64,000 nucleotides of DNA from Oscillospiraceae bacterium (GTDB lineage Bacteria > Bacillota > Clostridia > Oscillospirales > Oscillospiraceae). The notes beneath the pieces were generated by a model. The model saw only the letters and a program-made list of their open reading frames with translations. It did no database searches and had not been told where the DNA came from. Location of the stretch: positions 1 through 64,000 of the forward strand of contig JAFTGD010000026.1 of the NCBI GenBank assembly GCA_017458065.1. Reading direction: 5' to 3'. A program made the position numbers and the translations under genes. Position 1 is the stretch's first letter. Each line of letters begins with the position of its first letter. Below are positions 33,043 through 41,812 of the stretch, in pieces.

Positions 33043-34285
33043 CCTTCAACACCTCTTCCAGCGCCAGTTTTCTTCCGTCCCGGACACAGCAGATGTCTTC
33101 AGATTTGTTCTGTTCCTGGCACCAGGTCTGGTACCGGCGTACAATCACATCGACAAACTTCGGATCCAGCTCAATGCCCCGGCAAATGCGGTCGGTCTCA
33201 CAGCATGCGATCAGGGTGCTGCCGCTGCCCAGAAATGGATCCAGAACAATTGCGTTCGTCATGGTGCTGTTCCGCATGGGATAGCACAGCAGCGGGATCG
33301 GCTTCATTGTCGGATGCTCTTTGGAGGAATGCGGCTTGTCAAAGGACCAGACCGTTGTTTGCTTCCTGTCAGAGTACCACTGGTGCTTCTTCTTCCATCC
33401 GAATAGACATGGCTCATGCGCCCATTGATACGGGCTCCGGCCCAGAGCGAACTTCCCGTTCTTTGACCAGATGCAGCAGCCGGAAAGATGAAATCCGGCT
33501 TCCTTAAAGGCGAGCCGGAAATTGAGACCTTCGGTATCCGCATGGAACACATAAATGCTGCCGTCATCGGCAAGCACCCTGAACATGCATTTGTAAGCGG
33601 CAAGCAGGAAATCATGGAACTCCTGATCGCCCATGTTATCGTTCATGATCTTCCCGGCGGTTTCCTCTACGTTCACATTGTACGGAGGATCGGTAAGCAC
33701 AAGGTTGGCCTGCTGTCCGTCCATGAGCCGGGTATATACCTCTTCCTTCGTGCCGTCGCCGCAGATCACACGGTGTTTTCCCAGGAGCCAGAGATCGCCG
33801 GGCTTTGAGAAGACCGGCTTCTGCATTTCGGCGTCAACGTCGAAGCTGTCTTCTTTTCCTTCCCCTGTGTCGAACAGATCGCTCAGTTCAGCAGGGTCGA
33901 GACCTGTCAAAGAGGGATCGAACCCCATCTCCTGCAGCGCCTCCACTTCGACAGCCAGCAGATCTTCATCCCATCCGGCATCCAGCGCGGTACGGTTGAC
34001 GGCGATGATATACGCTTTTTTCTCCGCCTCGCTCATACCCTTCAGCATGACATACGGAAGCTCCGTCATTCCCTCGGCCTTAGCGGCCTCCACGCGTCCG
34101 TGCCCGGAGAGGATGGTGAAATTCTCGTCCACCTCCACGGGATCACCGTAGCCAATGCCGCGATAGATGGAACGCAGTTTATTGATCTGTTCCTTGCTGT
34201 GGGTGCGGGAATTGTTGGCATAAGGGATGAACTTGCCAATCGGAGCTTTGGGATAGTCTTCTGCGAAAATACGCACATCGCTCAT
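33032..34285 (-). CDS. ParB-like domain fused to an N6/N4 DNA methyltransferase (417 aa)
   Basis: Residues about 10-110 are a ParB/sulfiredoxin-like domain (IPYANNSRTHSKEQINKL, ILSGHGRVEAAKAEGM). The rest is a DNA methyltransferase of the beta group order, with catalytic DPPYNV (motif IV) near residue 185 and the SAM-binding motif I DPFLGSGST near 365. It modifies adenine N6 or cytosine N4. This fusion is widespread in Firmicutes phages. The ATG at 34285 overlaps the SAM synthetase stop by one base, so the enzyme and its cofactor source are translated together. Confidence 0.93.
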   Translation of the reverse strand: MSDVRIFAEDYPKAPIGKFIPYANNSRTHSKEQINKLRSIYRGIGYGDPVEVDENFTILSGHGRVEAAKAEGMTELPYVMLKGMSEAEKKAYIIAVNRTALDAGWDEDLLAVEVEALQEMGFDPSLTGLDPAELSDLFDTGEGKEDSFDVDAEMQKPVFSKPGDLWLLGKHRVICGDGTKEEVYTRLMDGQQANLVLTDPPYNVNVEETAGKIMNDNMGDQEFHDFLLAAYKCMFRVLADDGSIYVFHADTEGLNFRLAFKEAGFHLSGCCIWSKNGKFALGRSPYQWAHEPCLFGWKKKHQWYSDRKQTTVWSFDKPHSSKEHPTMKPIPLLCYPMRNSTMTNAIVLDPFLGSGSTLIACCETDRICRGIELDPKFVDVIVRRYQTWCQEQNKSEDICCVRDGRKLALEEVLKDAE

Positions 34286-35067
34286 CAGACCAGCCCCCAT
34301 TCGGCGAACCTCTCAAAGCCGCCAACACTGCGGATGTATTCCCGGGCGGTTTCTACGATCTCGGTGTACGGAACACCTCCAACGGTCTCATCGCCAATGG
34401 CGCAGCTGTATTCCACAGGGTGTTCTGTCTTCTGGGCCTTCAGCCATGCGTAGATATTTACGCTGACATCTGCCTTGGAGAGATCCTTCCCATGCAGCCC
34501 GCCTCCGGTGACACTGTCGGCCATGTCGCTGCCGAGCTTGCGGTTGGTTGCTCCCGCATCGACATCCGAGCCGCCAGTCCAGTCACCGATAGGATTTACT
34601 TCCGCTCCGGGGAACATGTTCTCCAAGTCCCCGCTCTTCGCGTTGCTCTGGCATATGATCAGTCTGGAACCGTCCAGAATGTATTTTCCATCATAATGAT
34701 ACTTATCATAAATCAGGTGAGCGATCCCACTGAGGCGTTTCTGTTCAAAGGTCACAGGTGTTCCCTTGAAGATGCCGTTATCTCCGCAGCGTACCGTCGC
34801 CTCCTGGTTCTTTGCCAGGTGGCTGTCCTGCGGAACCTCATGATATGCCGTTGCGAGGTTTCCGGCGATCCGGCGTACAGCGGCGGTCACATCCGGCACC
34901 GCCAGGTGCACAGAGGTCTCCGCAATGATATTACAGAATCCGTGACCGAGCAGAACTTCCACTGCGATCTTCGGATTCTCTTCCTTAGCATAAGCCATGT
35001 CCACCAGCGCGCCGGCAATGCGATCTGCCAGCTTGTCCGGGTGCATGGGATTCACTTTCTCGTACAT
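34285..35067 (-). CDS. Phage-type S-adenosylmethionine synthetase (260 aa)
   Basis: It makes SAM from ATP and methionine. Visible family motifs are MHPDKLADRIAGALVD (ATP/metal site), GHGFCNIIAETSVH, RCGDNGIFKG (the GDQG-like loop) and the phosphate-binding region GGSDVDAGATNRKLGSDMADSVTGGG...GKD (Lys/Asp kept). At 260 residues it is much shorter than cellular MetK (about 390), as in other phage copies, so the C-terminal domain is reduced. It directly precedes two SAM-using methyltransferases with overlapping starts, which suggests a local supply of cofactor. Activity is inferred. Confidence 0.85.
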   Translation of the reverse strand: MYEKVNPMHPDKLADRIAGALVDMAYAKEENPKIAVEVLLGHGFCNIIAETSVHLAVPDVTAAVRRIAGNLATAYHEVPQDSHLAKNQEATVRCGDNGIFKGTPVTFEQKRLSGIAHLIYDKYHYDGKYILDGSRLIICQSNAKSGDLENMFPGAEVNPIGDWTGGSDVDAGATNRKLGSDMADSVTGGGLHGKDLSKADVSVNIYAWLKAQKTEHPVEYSCAIGDETVGGVPYTEIVETAREYIRSVGGFERFAEWGLV

Positions 35068-35069
35068 AG

Positions 35070-35621
35070 CTATCTCCCTTCTCTGGCTCTGAGGAGCCGT
35101 TCCATCAGGTCGGTCTGCGGCGCGGGATCGGAATAATCCGTGCTGCAGTTGTCCTTAACCACCTGGAAGATCTCATTCCAAAGCCGCACCGACTGATTCA
35201 TATAGTTAATGCCCATGTTGATAAACGGCGACGGGATGGGCTTCCCAGTCGTCGGGTGCTTGGAGAGAAAGCCGACTTTGCTTGTCATCTCCTCACACTG
35301 AATCCAGCGCGCGGAGCACATGGCATAGCGTTCCAGGAGCATCGGCGAGACCTTTGCGGCGCAGCCGATGTTCTTCAGCCACTCCCAGGTCTCCTCATAA
35401 ATCTCCTTCGCCTGCAGTGGATTTCCGTCCCTCTGTTCAGCGGACAGAAACTCATGCGGCTTCGGCATTTCCACACCTTCCATTTCCGGGATGTCCAGCA
35501 CCGTCAGGGGCCGACCGCCCGGGTTACCGGCAGCAGCTTTCTCCGCTACAGGCTTGGGCTTTCTGCCCGCGCCCTGTCTGGCACCGCCGCGACCTCCGGT
35601 ATTGTTCGATTTTGTAGGCAC
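35070..35621 (-). CDS. Terminase small subunit, P27 family (183 aa)
   Basis: It recognises the phage packaging site and loads the large subunit. A low-complexity basic start (GGRGGARQGAGRKPKP) precedes the helical P27-type core: PHEFLSAEQR ... AKEIYEETWEWLKNIGCAAKVSPMLLERYAMCSARWIQCEE, then IPSPFINMGINYMNQSVRLWNEIFQVV. It lies between the HNH gene and the SAM synthetase, 2 nt from the latter. Confidence 0.9.
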   Translation of the reverse strand: MPTKSNNTGGRGGARQGAGRKPKPVAEKAAAGNPGGRPLTVLDIPEMEGVEMPKPHEFLSAEQRDGNPLQAKEIYEETWEWLKNIGCAAKVSPMLLERYAMCSARWIQCEEMTSKVGFLSKHPTTGKPIPSPFINMGINYMNQSVRLWNEIFQVVKDNCSTDYSDPAPQTDLMERLLRAREGR

Positions 35622-35759
35622 GTTCTCACCTTCCTTCCTCTCTGGGTTAATTACCCTTTTGATTTCGCCTTTTTCGCACGCGAGACCCTGCGCCGGTCCC
35701 GTAAGAAGGCCCGTTAGAGATCAGACCTCCCCCTGGGATCGGGTTACCGAAGTTACCTG
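35622..35759 (-). other. Gap between HNH and small terminase, candidate cos region
   Basis: This 138-nt gap lies between the HNH endonuclease and the small terminase. In HK97-type cos phages the cos site usually lies here. The stretch has GC-rich blocks (CTCCCCCTGGGATCGGG) and no ORF with a ribosome site. The cos assignment is positional inference. No symmetric nick site can be proven from the sequence. Confidence 0.3.
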
Positions 35760-36122
35760 TTACTCATGCGTATGCCGGTCACCCAGTTCCAGGTGGATCC
35801 GGTTGTGACAGGACTGGCAGAGGCTCATCAGGTTCTCCGGGTCATGGGTGCCGCCTTTGCTGATCGGAACGATGTGATGCACCTCGTCCATCAGTGTCAT
35901 GCGGCCTTCCTCCAGGCAGCGTTCGCAGTAGGGGTGCGCTGTCGCGTAGCGGTCACGGATGCGCTGCCACTCACGGCCATACTTCTTATGATGGTCCGGC
36001 GCGCGTCTGCACTTGTCATACCGTTTGGCCATGAGCCTTGCGTGCTCCTCGCAGTACTGCTTGTCAGTCAGCCTGGGGCAGCCCGGATAAGCGCAGCCAT
36101 GCTGTGGTCTGTGCGGCAACAA
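35760..36122 (-). CDS. HNH endonuclease, packaging-associated (120 aa)
   Basis: A small nuclease that works with terminase in cos-type phages to cleave concatemers. The HNH core is EVHHIVPISKGGTHDPENLMSLCQSCHNRIH, with zinc-binding CERC and CQSCH pairs. The N-terminus has extra Cys/His (CAYPGCPRLTDKQYCEEH). Its position just ahead of the small terminase is typical. Confidence 0.93.
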   Translation of the reverse strand: MLPHRPQHGCAYPGCPRLTDKQYCEEHARLMAKRYDKCRRAPDHHKKYGREWQRIRDRYATAHPYCERCLEEGRMTLMDEVHHIVPISKGGTHDPENLMSLCQSCHNRIHLELGDRHTHE

Positions 36123-36144
36123 AACTCACCTCGCTTTTGGGTAT

Positions 36145-36184
36145 AAAGAAAGCCCCACCGGATCCTTGTTGACCCTGTGAGGCT
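36145..36184 (-). terminator. Hairpin ahead of the HNH gene, possible attenuator
   Basis: On the minus strand AGCCTCAC / GTGGGGCT (one mismatch, a long loop) is followed by TTCTTTAT. It lies between the candidate promoter at 36211 and the HNH start, so it may be a leader attenuator and not the end of the previous unit. Confidence 0.4.
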
Positions 36185-36210
36185 GTTCTGTTATACTCTT
36201 TTCTATTGTA

Positions 36211-36219
36211 AGTATAGCA
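36211..36219 (-). promoter_or_regulatory. Candidate late promoter (extended -10)
   Basis: On the minus strand TATACT is preceded by TGC, with no consensus -35 box. It lies about 90 nt upstream of the HNH start, after the sigma-like regulator. This is where activator-dependent late transcription of the packaging and structural genes would start. Confidence 0.4.
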
Positions 36220-36269
36220 TATTATTGACCGCTCATGTGTGCGCAAATGTGCTCATTCCCGGCGACTTT

Positions 36270-36695
36270 TCAGATGCGGATGGCGTTGTCCGGCAACACC
36301 ACATGGGCGATTGCTCTGTCGTGCCACCTGCGGATGGTGCTTTCATCCGCGTTCATCTCCGCGCCGATTGCCGCCCAGGTCATGTTATTGATGTAGCGGT
36401 TCTTGAGAACCAGCTGTTCCTCCACATCCGAAACGGTGGAAATGACGGTGTGCACCTCGTGCATGAGGTCGGCATAAGTATCGATCTCGCGGTTGACCTT
36501 CTCCTGCAGCTCCATGATCTTCCAGATCGTCCGCTCAAAGCTCGCCTCGCCGTTCGGAGAGGTCTGAACCTTGTCCCCAAACCGGGGCGCTGTGATGGTC
36601 AGTACCATCTGCTGCAGCTCTTCCAGTTCCATCATATTGCTGTTGATTCTTTCGTTAAGGCGATACGCCTGTTTCAGATACTCTTTCGCTGTCAT
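36270..36695 (-). CDS. Sigma region 4-like late gene regulator, ArpU/DUF1492-like (141 aa)
   Basis: The N-terminal half is a long helical coil (KQAYRLNERINSNMMELEELQQMVL). The C-terminal half carries a sigma region 4-like helix-turn-helix: NNMTWAAIGAEMNADESTIRRWHDRAIAHV. This layout fits the phage regulators that turn on late genes in Firmicutes phages. Its place between the replication genes and the packaging genes supports this. Target promoters cannot be shown. Confidence 0.85.
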   Translation of the reverse strand: MTAKEYLKQAYRLNERINSNMMELEELQQMVLTITAPRFGDKVQTSPNGEASFERTIWKIMELQEKVNREIDTYADLMHEVHTVISTVSDVEEQLVLKNRYINNMTWAAIGAEMNADESTIRRWHDRAIAHVVLPDNAIRI

Positions 36696-36793
36696 GGCAC
36701 AGCCTCCTGTTTTCAGATTACGGGACGTTGGCCCGCTTTATATGTCAATGAGTCATTGCTCTTTGTATTCTTTGTTATCATTGCAGGGCGCTC

Positions 36794-37087
36794 TCAGCCG
36801 TTTCCGGCCCGATAGCCTTCAATGAGAGCACGCACCTCCGCCGCGGAGCGAACCACAGCCGCTGTCCCGCCGGCTTCGAGGATTTTACGGATAGTCACAG
36901 TTTGCAGTGTTGTCGGTTTTCCTTTATCGGTCTTTACTTCAAATCCGAAGAAGTGACCGTTGATGCAGGCGATAATATCCGGGATGCCTGCGGTTCCGTA
37001 CTGGCCGCCATGCTCCTTCCAGAAGAAGCAGTTGGGTACGGTTTTCAGATACGCTCTAATCTTCGCGATGATGTCTTTCTCAAGCAT
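36794..37087 (-). CDS. VRR-NUC nuclease (97 aa)
   Basis: A PD-(D/E)XK-type nuclease of the VRR-NUC family, common among phage replication genes. The core is HGGQYGTAGIPDIIACINGHFFGFEVKTDKGK, with the catalytic Asp, Glu and Lys (PD, EVK). I chose the ATG at 37087, 7 nt after AAGGAG. The ATG at 37093 is too close to that site. A role in recombination or branched DNA processing is known for the family and inferred here. Confidence 0.9.
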   Translation of the reverse strand: MLEKDIIAKIRAYLKTVPNCFFWKEHGGQYGTAGIPDIIACINGHFFGFEVKTDKGKPTTLQTVTIRKILEAGGTAAVVRSAAEVRALIEGYRAGNG

Positions 37088-37221
37088 CTTCATGCTCCTT
37101 TTCTTTTCACATCGGCAGCGGTAACTCGGTAACGTCATCATACAGGGCTTCGTGTATTTTTATGTTTTTACGCGCACGCACACGCACGTAAAGAAAAACT
37201 CGTTTTCCGTGTACCCCTCTA

Positions 37222-37252
37222 TTATTTAAGTTACTTGTCTTATTTAAGTTAC
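37222..37252. repeat. Two 13-bp direct repeats upstream of the VRR-NUC gene
   Basis: TTATTTAAGTTAC occurs at 37222-37234 and 37240-37252 (18-bp period). They lie in the AT-rich 37142-37276 gap between the primase-helicase end and the nuclease. The gap also holds alternating GCAC steps (37170-37190). They could be iterons of a replication origin or operators. Confidence 0.45.
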
Positions 37253-37276
37253 AAGTTACCATCGTGAAACATATAA

Positions 37277-39829
37277 TCAGGTCAAAGGCACGGCTTCATC
37301 CGGCAGTTCGAACTCTGAAACCTCGCACCGTTCCTTCAGCAGCGCGTAGTCTATGGCAAAGCAGCGCGAGTTGACGCCATTGAACTTCCTCTGCATATTT
37401 CCCTGGATCAGGAGATCCGAATGCATCAGCTGCTTCCGAAACTGCGAATACGGAAGCACCTCTCCCATGACGGCATACTCCCGCCGGTATCTGGTGTACT
37501 GATCATAGATCTGCGCCAGGCGGATATACATCGTGCCGCCGTCATCTGAGAACGCATAGTCTGTATTGGGTGTGAGCTTCATGCGGCTCATGACCTCAAA
37601 GGTCTGCTCCACAACAGATTTATTGTTATAGCCGCCGTCCAGCAGATATTCATTGGTGCTGTATTCCAGGTATTTGAGGCAGGCATCCAGATGGATAGGG
37701 AAAACATCATCCCAATGCAGACGGAATCCCGCGCACAGCTTTTCCAGGAGCTTCAGCCCCGCGTAGCAGCATGCGATGTTGCTGATCACTCTGCTTGGGA
37801 GACTGCTCTGAACCTTGCCGAGAGCTTCTTCGTACCATGCCGCCGCTTCCTTCGGCGTCGTGCTCAGCGCCGTTGTGAGCAACGTACGCCCCAGATCGCC
37901 CAGCAGCTCTTTATTCATACTGAGACGATTGAAGCAAAGCCTGTGCTCCGGCTGCTTCAGATCCTTTTTGGAGAACAGCAGCTCATTGGTACGTTCCCGG
38001 ATCGCCGCCTCGTCCGCTGATTCCTCACCCGCTAACACAAGCGGAGCCACCAGGTGGTAAATGATTGTGGTCTGGTCCGCTCTGCCGCGGACGCCGTCAT
38101 GCCCGTCATAGGTATCCCGCAGGTGGTTGTACAGGGCATTAAGCTTCTGCTTGTCCATCTTGGAAGGCTTAAACTCGTCCAGCGCCATGGGTACCATATT
38201 GGATGACGCGGACTCCTTCATCAGCGTGAACTGTGTTACCTGCGTCGACGCGGTCACCCGGTCCGTGGAGAAGATCGGCAGAATCACTCGCTCCAGCGTC
38301 GTGCTCTTTCCGCTTCCCGCCTCGCCGATCAGGAACAGGTGCGGATACTTGATTCCTTCCATTTTCAGGAGCGGCTTCAGGAAACAGCCTGACGACCATG
38401 CAAGGATTGTCACTGTTTTTGCCGCTTCATTGTATCCGAGCAGCCATGTTCCAAGGCTCTTCAGTCCCTCCGGCTTGAGCGGGTCTGTATGAAGGATCGC
38501 GGTCTGAATGCTCTGAAACTTCTCAAGCTGAACGATGCCGTCCACAGGCTCCGCCGCCGCGTCGATACTGCCGTCGCAGGAGACAAAGACATTTCTGCCT
38601 TCAAACTCGTAGATCCCCAGCGCCTTGACTCCGATTTTCACCGTCCAGTTCAGTGCGGCAATAAAGGTCTTGAACAGCTCCAGGTCACCTTCGCTGCCAA
38701 ACCAGCCGAGAGCGATGGTCTTGCTGGACAGCAGATTTTTGAACCGCTGCTGATTGGCAAGGTCGGTTGTCATAAAGGTCATGTTATATGTATCGCCCCG
38801 CGTGGTGACAAAGTCGCAGGTCATCTGCACATCGCCGTCCGCAACAATCATCTCACCCGGCTGCAGGATGAAATTGGTGATCGGGTACATGGAGTCACCC
38901 TTCGCTCGGAAATAGCGGCCTTCGTATTCAAAGACCGGACTGTCCGTGCGGGCTGAATAGACCGTGTCCGTCATTTCAATCGCACGCTCCAGCGTCTCCT
39001 CCCCGTATGTTGCGCCGTCGGCATGATGTCTCTTGTCCCATTTTTCCCGAAACAGGCCGGAGGCCCGGAACATACGATCCATCTGGTCTCTGTCTTTCCC
39101 GGACCAGAAGGCCAGCTTCATCACCAGCGCCATGTCCGCTTCCGACTGTGACGGATAGTGATCCTGCCACTTGCCCGCCATTAGGTCAGCGAACAGTTCA
39201 CCGTTGCCGGCCGAGGTCGCCTTTTCGATGATCTCCTCGTCGGTGAGCTTCTCACCTGCCTGCTTTGCTTTCTTCTTGCGGGTCTTCCGTTTGGACTTCT
39301 TAGCCACATAGGTCTCATGGATCCACTCCAGAACACCTGCTTCCGCCTCTGCCACATGGTCAGGGCTTTCCGTCAGAAGCTTTCCTGTCATAGTGAGGTA
39401 ACGATCCCGGTCGTACATTTCTACACCTGTGTCCGTATTCTTGGTGGCGCCTTCCGGCTTCTTTCCGAGAAACCACAGGTGGATACCATCCCCGGAAGGA
39501 GAGAATTCAGCATAGGTGGGCTGCCTTTCCAGAATCGCCTTTGCCGTCTCGCTGAATTCCCCGGTCTCCGGGTTATAGCAGTGATCCACATCGATTCCCA
39601 CCAGCCCAGTCTCAGGGGTAATCGCAAAGCCAAGCCCCGCGTATCCATACCGCTGGCACGCCTCGTTCGCGGTCTCAAAGTCGCACCAGGTATCCGGATT
39701 CGTAGAAGAACCGTTCCTGCCAGTACGTGCGTTGACCGGCGTTTTCTTCGGCTTCCCGCCGTCAGGATTCGGATCCAGCCGGAAGCAAAGCCAGTTGTTT
39801 CTTAATGTGAACTCAACAGGGAATGCCAT
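37277..39829 (-). CDS. Phage primase-polymerase/helicase (850 aa)
   Basis: The N-terminal ~300 residues are a PrimPol-like domain as in phage NrS-1-type polymerases: GLVGIDVDHCYNPETGEF holds the catalytic Asp pair, and YAEFSPSGDGIHLWF the downstream strand. A linker rich in Lys follows (about 180-200). The C-terminal half is an SF3/DUF927-like ATPase with Walker A GEAGSGKST near residue 500 and ALDEFKPSKMD as a Walker B-like acidic box. It should unwind and prime phage DNA. The length and domain order are usual for Firmicutes siphoviruses. Confidence 0.9.
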   Translation of the reverse strand: MAFPVEFTLRNNWLCFRLDPNPDGGKPKKTPVNARTGRNGSSTNPDTWCDFETANEACQRYGYAGLGFAITPETGLVGIDVDHCYNPETGEFSETAKAILERQPTYAEFSPSGDGIHLWFLGKKPEGATKNTDTGVEMYDRDRYLTMTGKLLTESPDHVAEAEAGVLEWIHETYVAKKSKRKTRKKKAKQAGEKLTDEEIIEKATSAGNGELFADLMAGKWQDHYPSQSEADMALVMKLAFWSGKDRDQMDRMFRASGLFREKWDKRHHADGATYGEETLERAIEMTDTVYSARTDSPVFEYEGRYFRAKGDSMYPITNFILQPGEMIVADGDVQMTCDFVTTRGDTYNMTFMTTDLANQQRFKNLLSSKTIALGWFGSEGDLELFKTFIAALNWTVKIGVKALGIYEFEGRNVFVSCDGSIDAAAEPVDGIVQLEKFQSIQTAILHTDPLKPEGLKSLGTWLLGYNEAAKTVTILAWSSGCFLKPLLKMEGIKYPHLFLIGEAGSGKSTTLERVILPIFSTDRVTASTQVTQFTLMKESASSNMVPMALDEFKPSKMDKQKLNALYNHLRDTYDGHDGVRGRADQTTIIYHLVAPLVLAGEESADEAAIRERTNELLFSKKDLKQPEHRLCFNRLSMNKELLGDLGRTLLTTALSTTPKEAAAWYEEALGKVQSSLPSRVISNIACCYAGLKLLEKLCAGFRLHWDDVFPIHLDACLKYLEYSTNEYLLDGGYNNKSVVEQTFEVMSRMKLTPNTDYAFSDDGGTMYIRLAQIYDQYTRYRREYAVMGEVLPYSQFRKQLMHSDLLIQGNMQRKFNGVNSRCFAIDYALLKERCEVSEFELPDEAVPLT

Positions 39830-40259
39830 CTACAATCTCCTCCATATTCGTCGTAAAATACCGTACCGGCTTCCCGAGGTTTTCCGCTTCGTGAATCTCC
39901 CCGATCATCCCGGGCGAGGGATCCCCAAACACCCAGACCTCATCACAGAACCCCAGAAGCACAAGGCCGAATGTCAGGCCCAGTTCGCGCTCCTTTGGAT
40001 TATCATCATCCAGAATCCGCGGGTACAGGAGGTGGCTGGCCAGCGGCATCTTTCCTCTCCTGATCGCGAAACGGCAGTAACGGATGGCGGCTGCAACGTT
40101 GGCGTCCACGTCTCCCTTATACGGAGACGCGATATACACTCGGGGCCGGTTCTTATCATGAAAACACTGCCTCCGCCGCAACCGGTACTCCGCCATCATC
40201 CGGCTGATCGCGGACCCCATGGTGGGATCCGCATAGCCTTCATGGTTCCTGTACATCAT
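39813..40259 (-). CDS. DUF4406/nucleoside deoxyribosyltransferase-like protein (148 aa)
   Basis: The central part VYIASPYKGDVDANVAAAIRYCRFAIRRGKMPLASHLLYPRILDD, then FGLVLLGFCDEVWVFGDPSPGMIGEI, has the Rossmann-like pattern of the DUF4406/deoxyribosyltransferase-like group. Such genes are common in phages, with unproven roles in nucleotide metabolism. It overlaps the primase gene by 17 nt and the upstream gene by 4 nt. Confidence 0.8.
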   Translation of the reverse strand: MMYRNHEGYADPTMGSAISRMMAEYRLRRRQCFHDKNRPRVYIASPYKGDVDANVAAAIRYCRFAIRRGKMPLASHLLYPRILDDDNPKERELGLTFGLVLLGFCDEVWVFGDPSPGMIGEIHEAENLGKPVRYFTTNMEEIVDGIPC

Positions 40260-41041
40260 TTCCCTTCGCTCTCCCTTCTCAGCGACTCCAGTTCCTTCTT
40301 CGCGGTTTCGCAGAGCCGGCGGGCCTTGTCCATCGCCGCATAGATCGCGTTTTCATATTCAGACGTTGTAATGCAGCCGTGACGGTTAATCCGGAGTTGC
40401 AGCAGCTTCTGCATCTCCTCCGGTGCCTTTGGAACCATGCCTTGAATGTGACTGTCCTGTCTTTTTGGCTTTCTGACCTTCGCCAGCGCCTCGTTCATGG
40501 ACGCGAGGAGCTCTTCACCATACTTGAGAAGCTTGACGCAGTCCTTCTCCCGGAATCTACGCTTCATGTCTCCCGGCATCTTCGCGAAATAGAATCTGGG
40601 ATACACTTTGACCTCAACGCCGTCTTCCTCGCCTTCTGTCCCCGGAAGCGTCCCAAGCTCATAATTGTCATATTTCTGTGGGACAGTCTCACTGTTTACC
40701 GCGTCCAGCGCGGGGAGGATCTCCTTCTTGTACCACTCCTCAAACAGGGCTTTTTTATCCCGGTCCGGGCAGTGCCTGACAAGCTCCTTCACGACCTTCG
40801 GCCCGACGACCGCCATTTTAAGGGTCGGATCGACGAAGATCTCATTCTCCGTATCTTCATCGTTTGCCAGCCCGCCGATCACCTCAAACAGCTTGTCTCT
40901 CATTTCCGGACTGCTCAGCTCCAGGACGCGCAGGACGTCCTTCATCAGCAGGGTGTTACAGCCGTTGCTTCTGATACCGATCATCTCGCCCAGCACATCG
41001 TGCTGAAAGTGGCTGATCCTGACTTCTTTTCCTTCGCTCAT
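40256..41041 (-). CDS. Phage regulator-like protein, first of a paralogous pair (261 aa)
   Basis: The N-terminal ~130 residues have the pattern LLMKDVLRVLELSSPEMRDKLFEVI ... DPTLKMAVVGPKVVKELVRHC ... LFEEWYKKEILPALD. This loosely resembles BRO-N/antirepressor proteins and matches the protein of 41147-41764 in the same order. The C-terminus is helical and charged. I chose the ATG at 41041, 7 nt after GGGGGA. DNA binding or antirepression is a guess from the resemblance. Confidence 0.65.
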   Translation of the reverse strand: MSEGKEVRISHFQHDVLGEMIGIRSNGCNTLLMKDVLRVLELSSPEMRDKLFEVIGGLANDEDTENEIFVDPTLKMAVVGPKVVKELVRHCPDRDKKALFEEWYKKEILPALDAVNSETVPQKYDNYELGTLPGTEGEEDGVEVKVYPRFYFAKMPGDMKRRFREKDCVKLLKYGEELLASMNEALAKVRKPKRQDSHIQGMVPKAPEEMQKLLQLRINRHGCITTSEYENAIYAAMDKARRLCETAKKELESLRRESEGK

Positions 41042-41146
41042 GTTCATATCCCCCTTTTTCATAGTGATTGTTATAACCGGCGGGGCTTTGTTCCGCCCCG
41101 CCAGCCGCTTGCTTACAAAATGCGACAACTATGCTCCGCTGGACGA

Positions 41147-41764
41147 TCAGAACGGACGATCCGCCCAGAAGGAAGGCATCGGAGATAAACGCTCCGGTCC
41201 GTAGTGAGAGATCTTCATAGGCCCTCTCTCCAAGTCTTTTTCGATTTTCTTCCTCAGCCGCATCACTTTCCTCTGCACAATCCGGGTATGCAGCTTTTCC
41301 GGGAACCGCCTCACCATGCACAGCATCGGCACCAGCTTCTCCGGTTCCGGCTTTGCCGGAAGAGAGGAGAAATGAACCATGTACTCTCCGTATTCTTCCT
41401 CGTCCGGATAGAAGTCATCGATACGATCCATTACCTCATCAATGGCCTCGGTGCACCAGTCGTGGAACTTAAACCGTCTCAGGGACTTGCTCATTTTCAC
41501 CAGCGGCCCGATAGCGGCGATGCTGATCATCAGGCTCTTCGTTTCCGGATCGCGGCGCAGCCCGGAGTCATGGCGCGTCTTGACCAGATGCTTCTGGATT
41601 TCAAACATCGCGCGGCTCTTCGCAATCGGCGAATCCAGTTCAAGAATATCGAGCACATCGTCCAGGAACAGATAGTTCTCCGCTCCGATCCGGCGCGCTA
41701 CGAACTTCTTATGCCAGTCACAGTGCGTAAAGGCGAATGATACGGTTCTTCTTTCGGTTTTCAT
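41147..41764 (-). CDS. Phage regulator-like protein, second of the pair (205 aa)
   Basis: It contains YLFLDDVLDILELDSPIAKSRAMFEIQKHLV, DPETKSLMISIAAIGPLVKMSKSL and KFHDWCTEAIDEVMDRI, which align with the neighbouring protein at 40256-41041. The C-terminal tail (RIVQRKVMRLRKKIEKDLERG) is basic. The ATG at 41764 has GGAGG 8 nt upstream. Function unknown, possibly a BRO-like regulator. The gap to the next gene (41042-41146) shows no ORF. Confidence 0.65.
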   Translation of the reverse strand: MKTERRTVSFAFTHCDWHKKFVARRIGAENYLFLDDVLDILELDSPIAKSRAMFEIQKHLVKTRHDSGLRRDPETKSLMISIAAIGPLVKMSKSLRRFKFHDWCTEAIDEVMDRIDDFYPDEEEYGEYMVHFSSLPAKPEPEKLVPMLCMVRRFPEKLHTRIVQRKVMRLRKKIEKDLERGPMKISHYGPERLSPMPSFWADRPF

Positions 41765-41812
41765 TTGTTTTACCTCCATAATATGATTTGATAGATTTGT
41801 TTTGAGAGGGAC

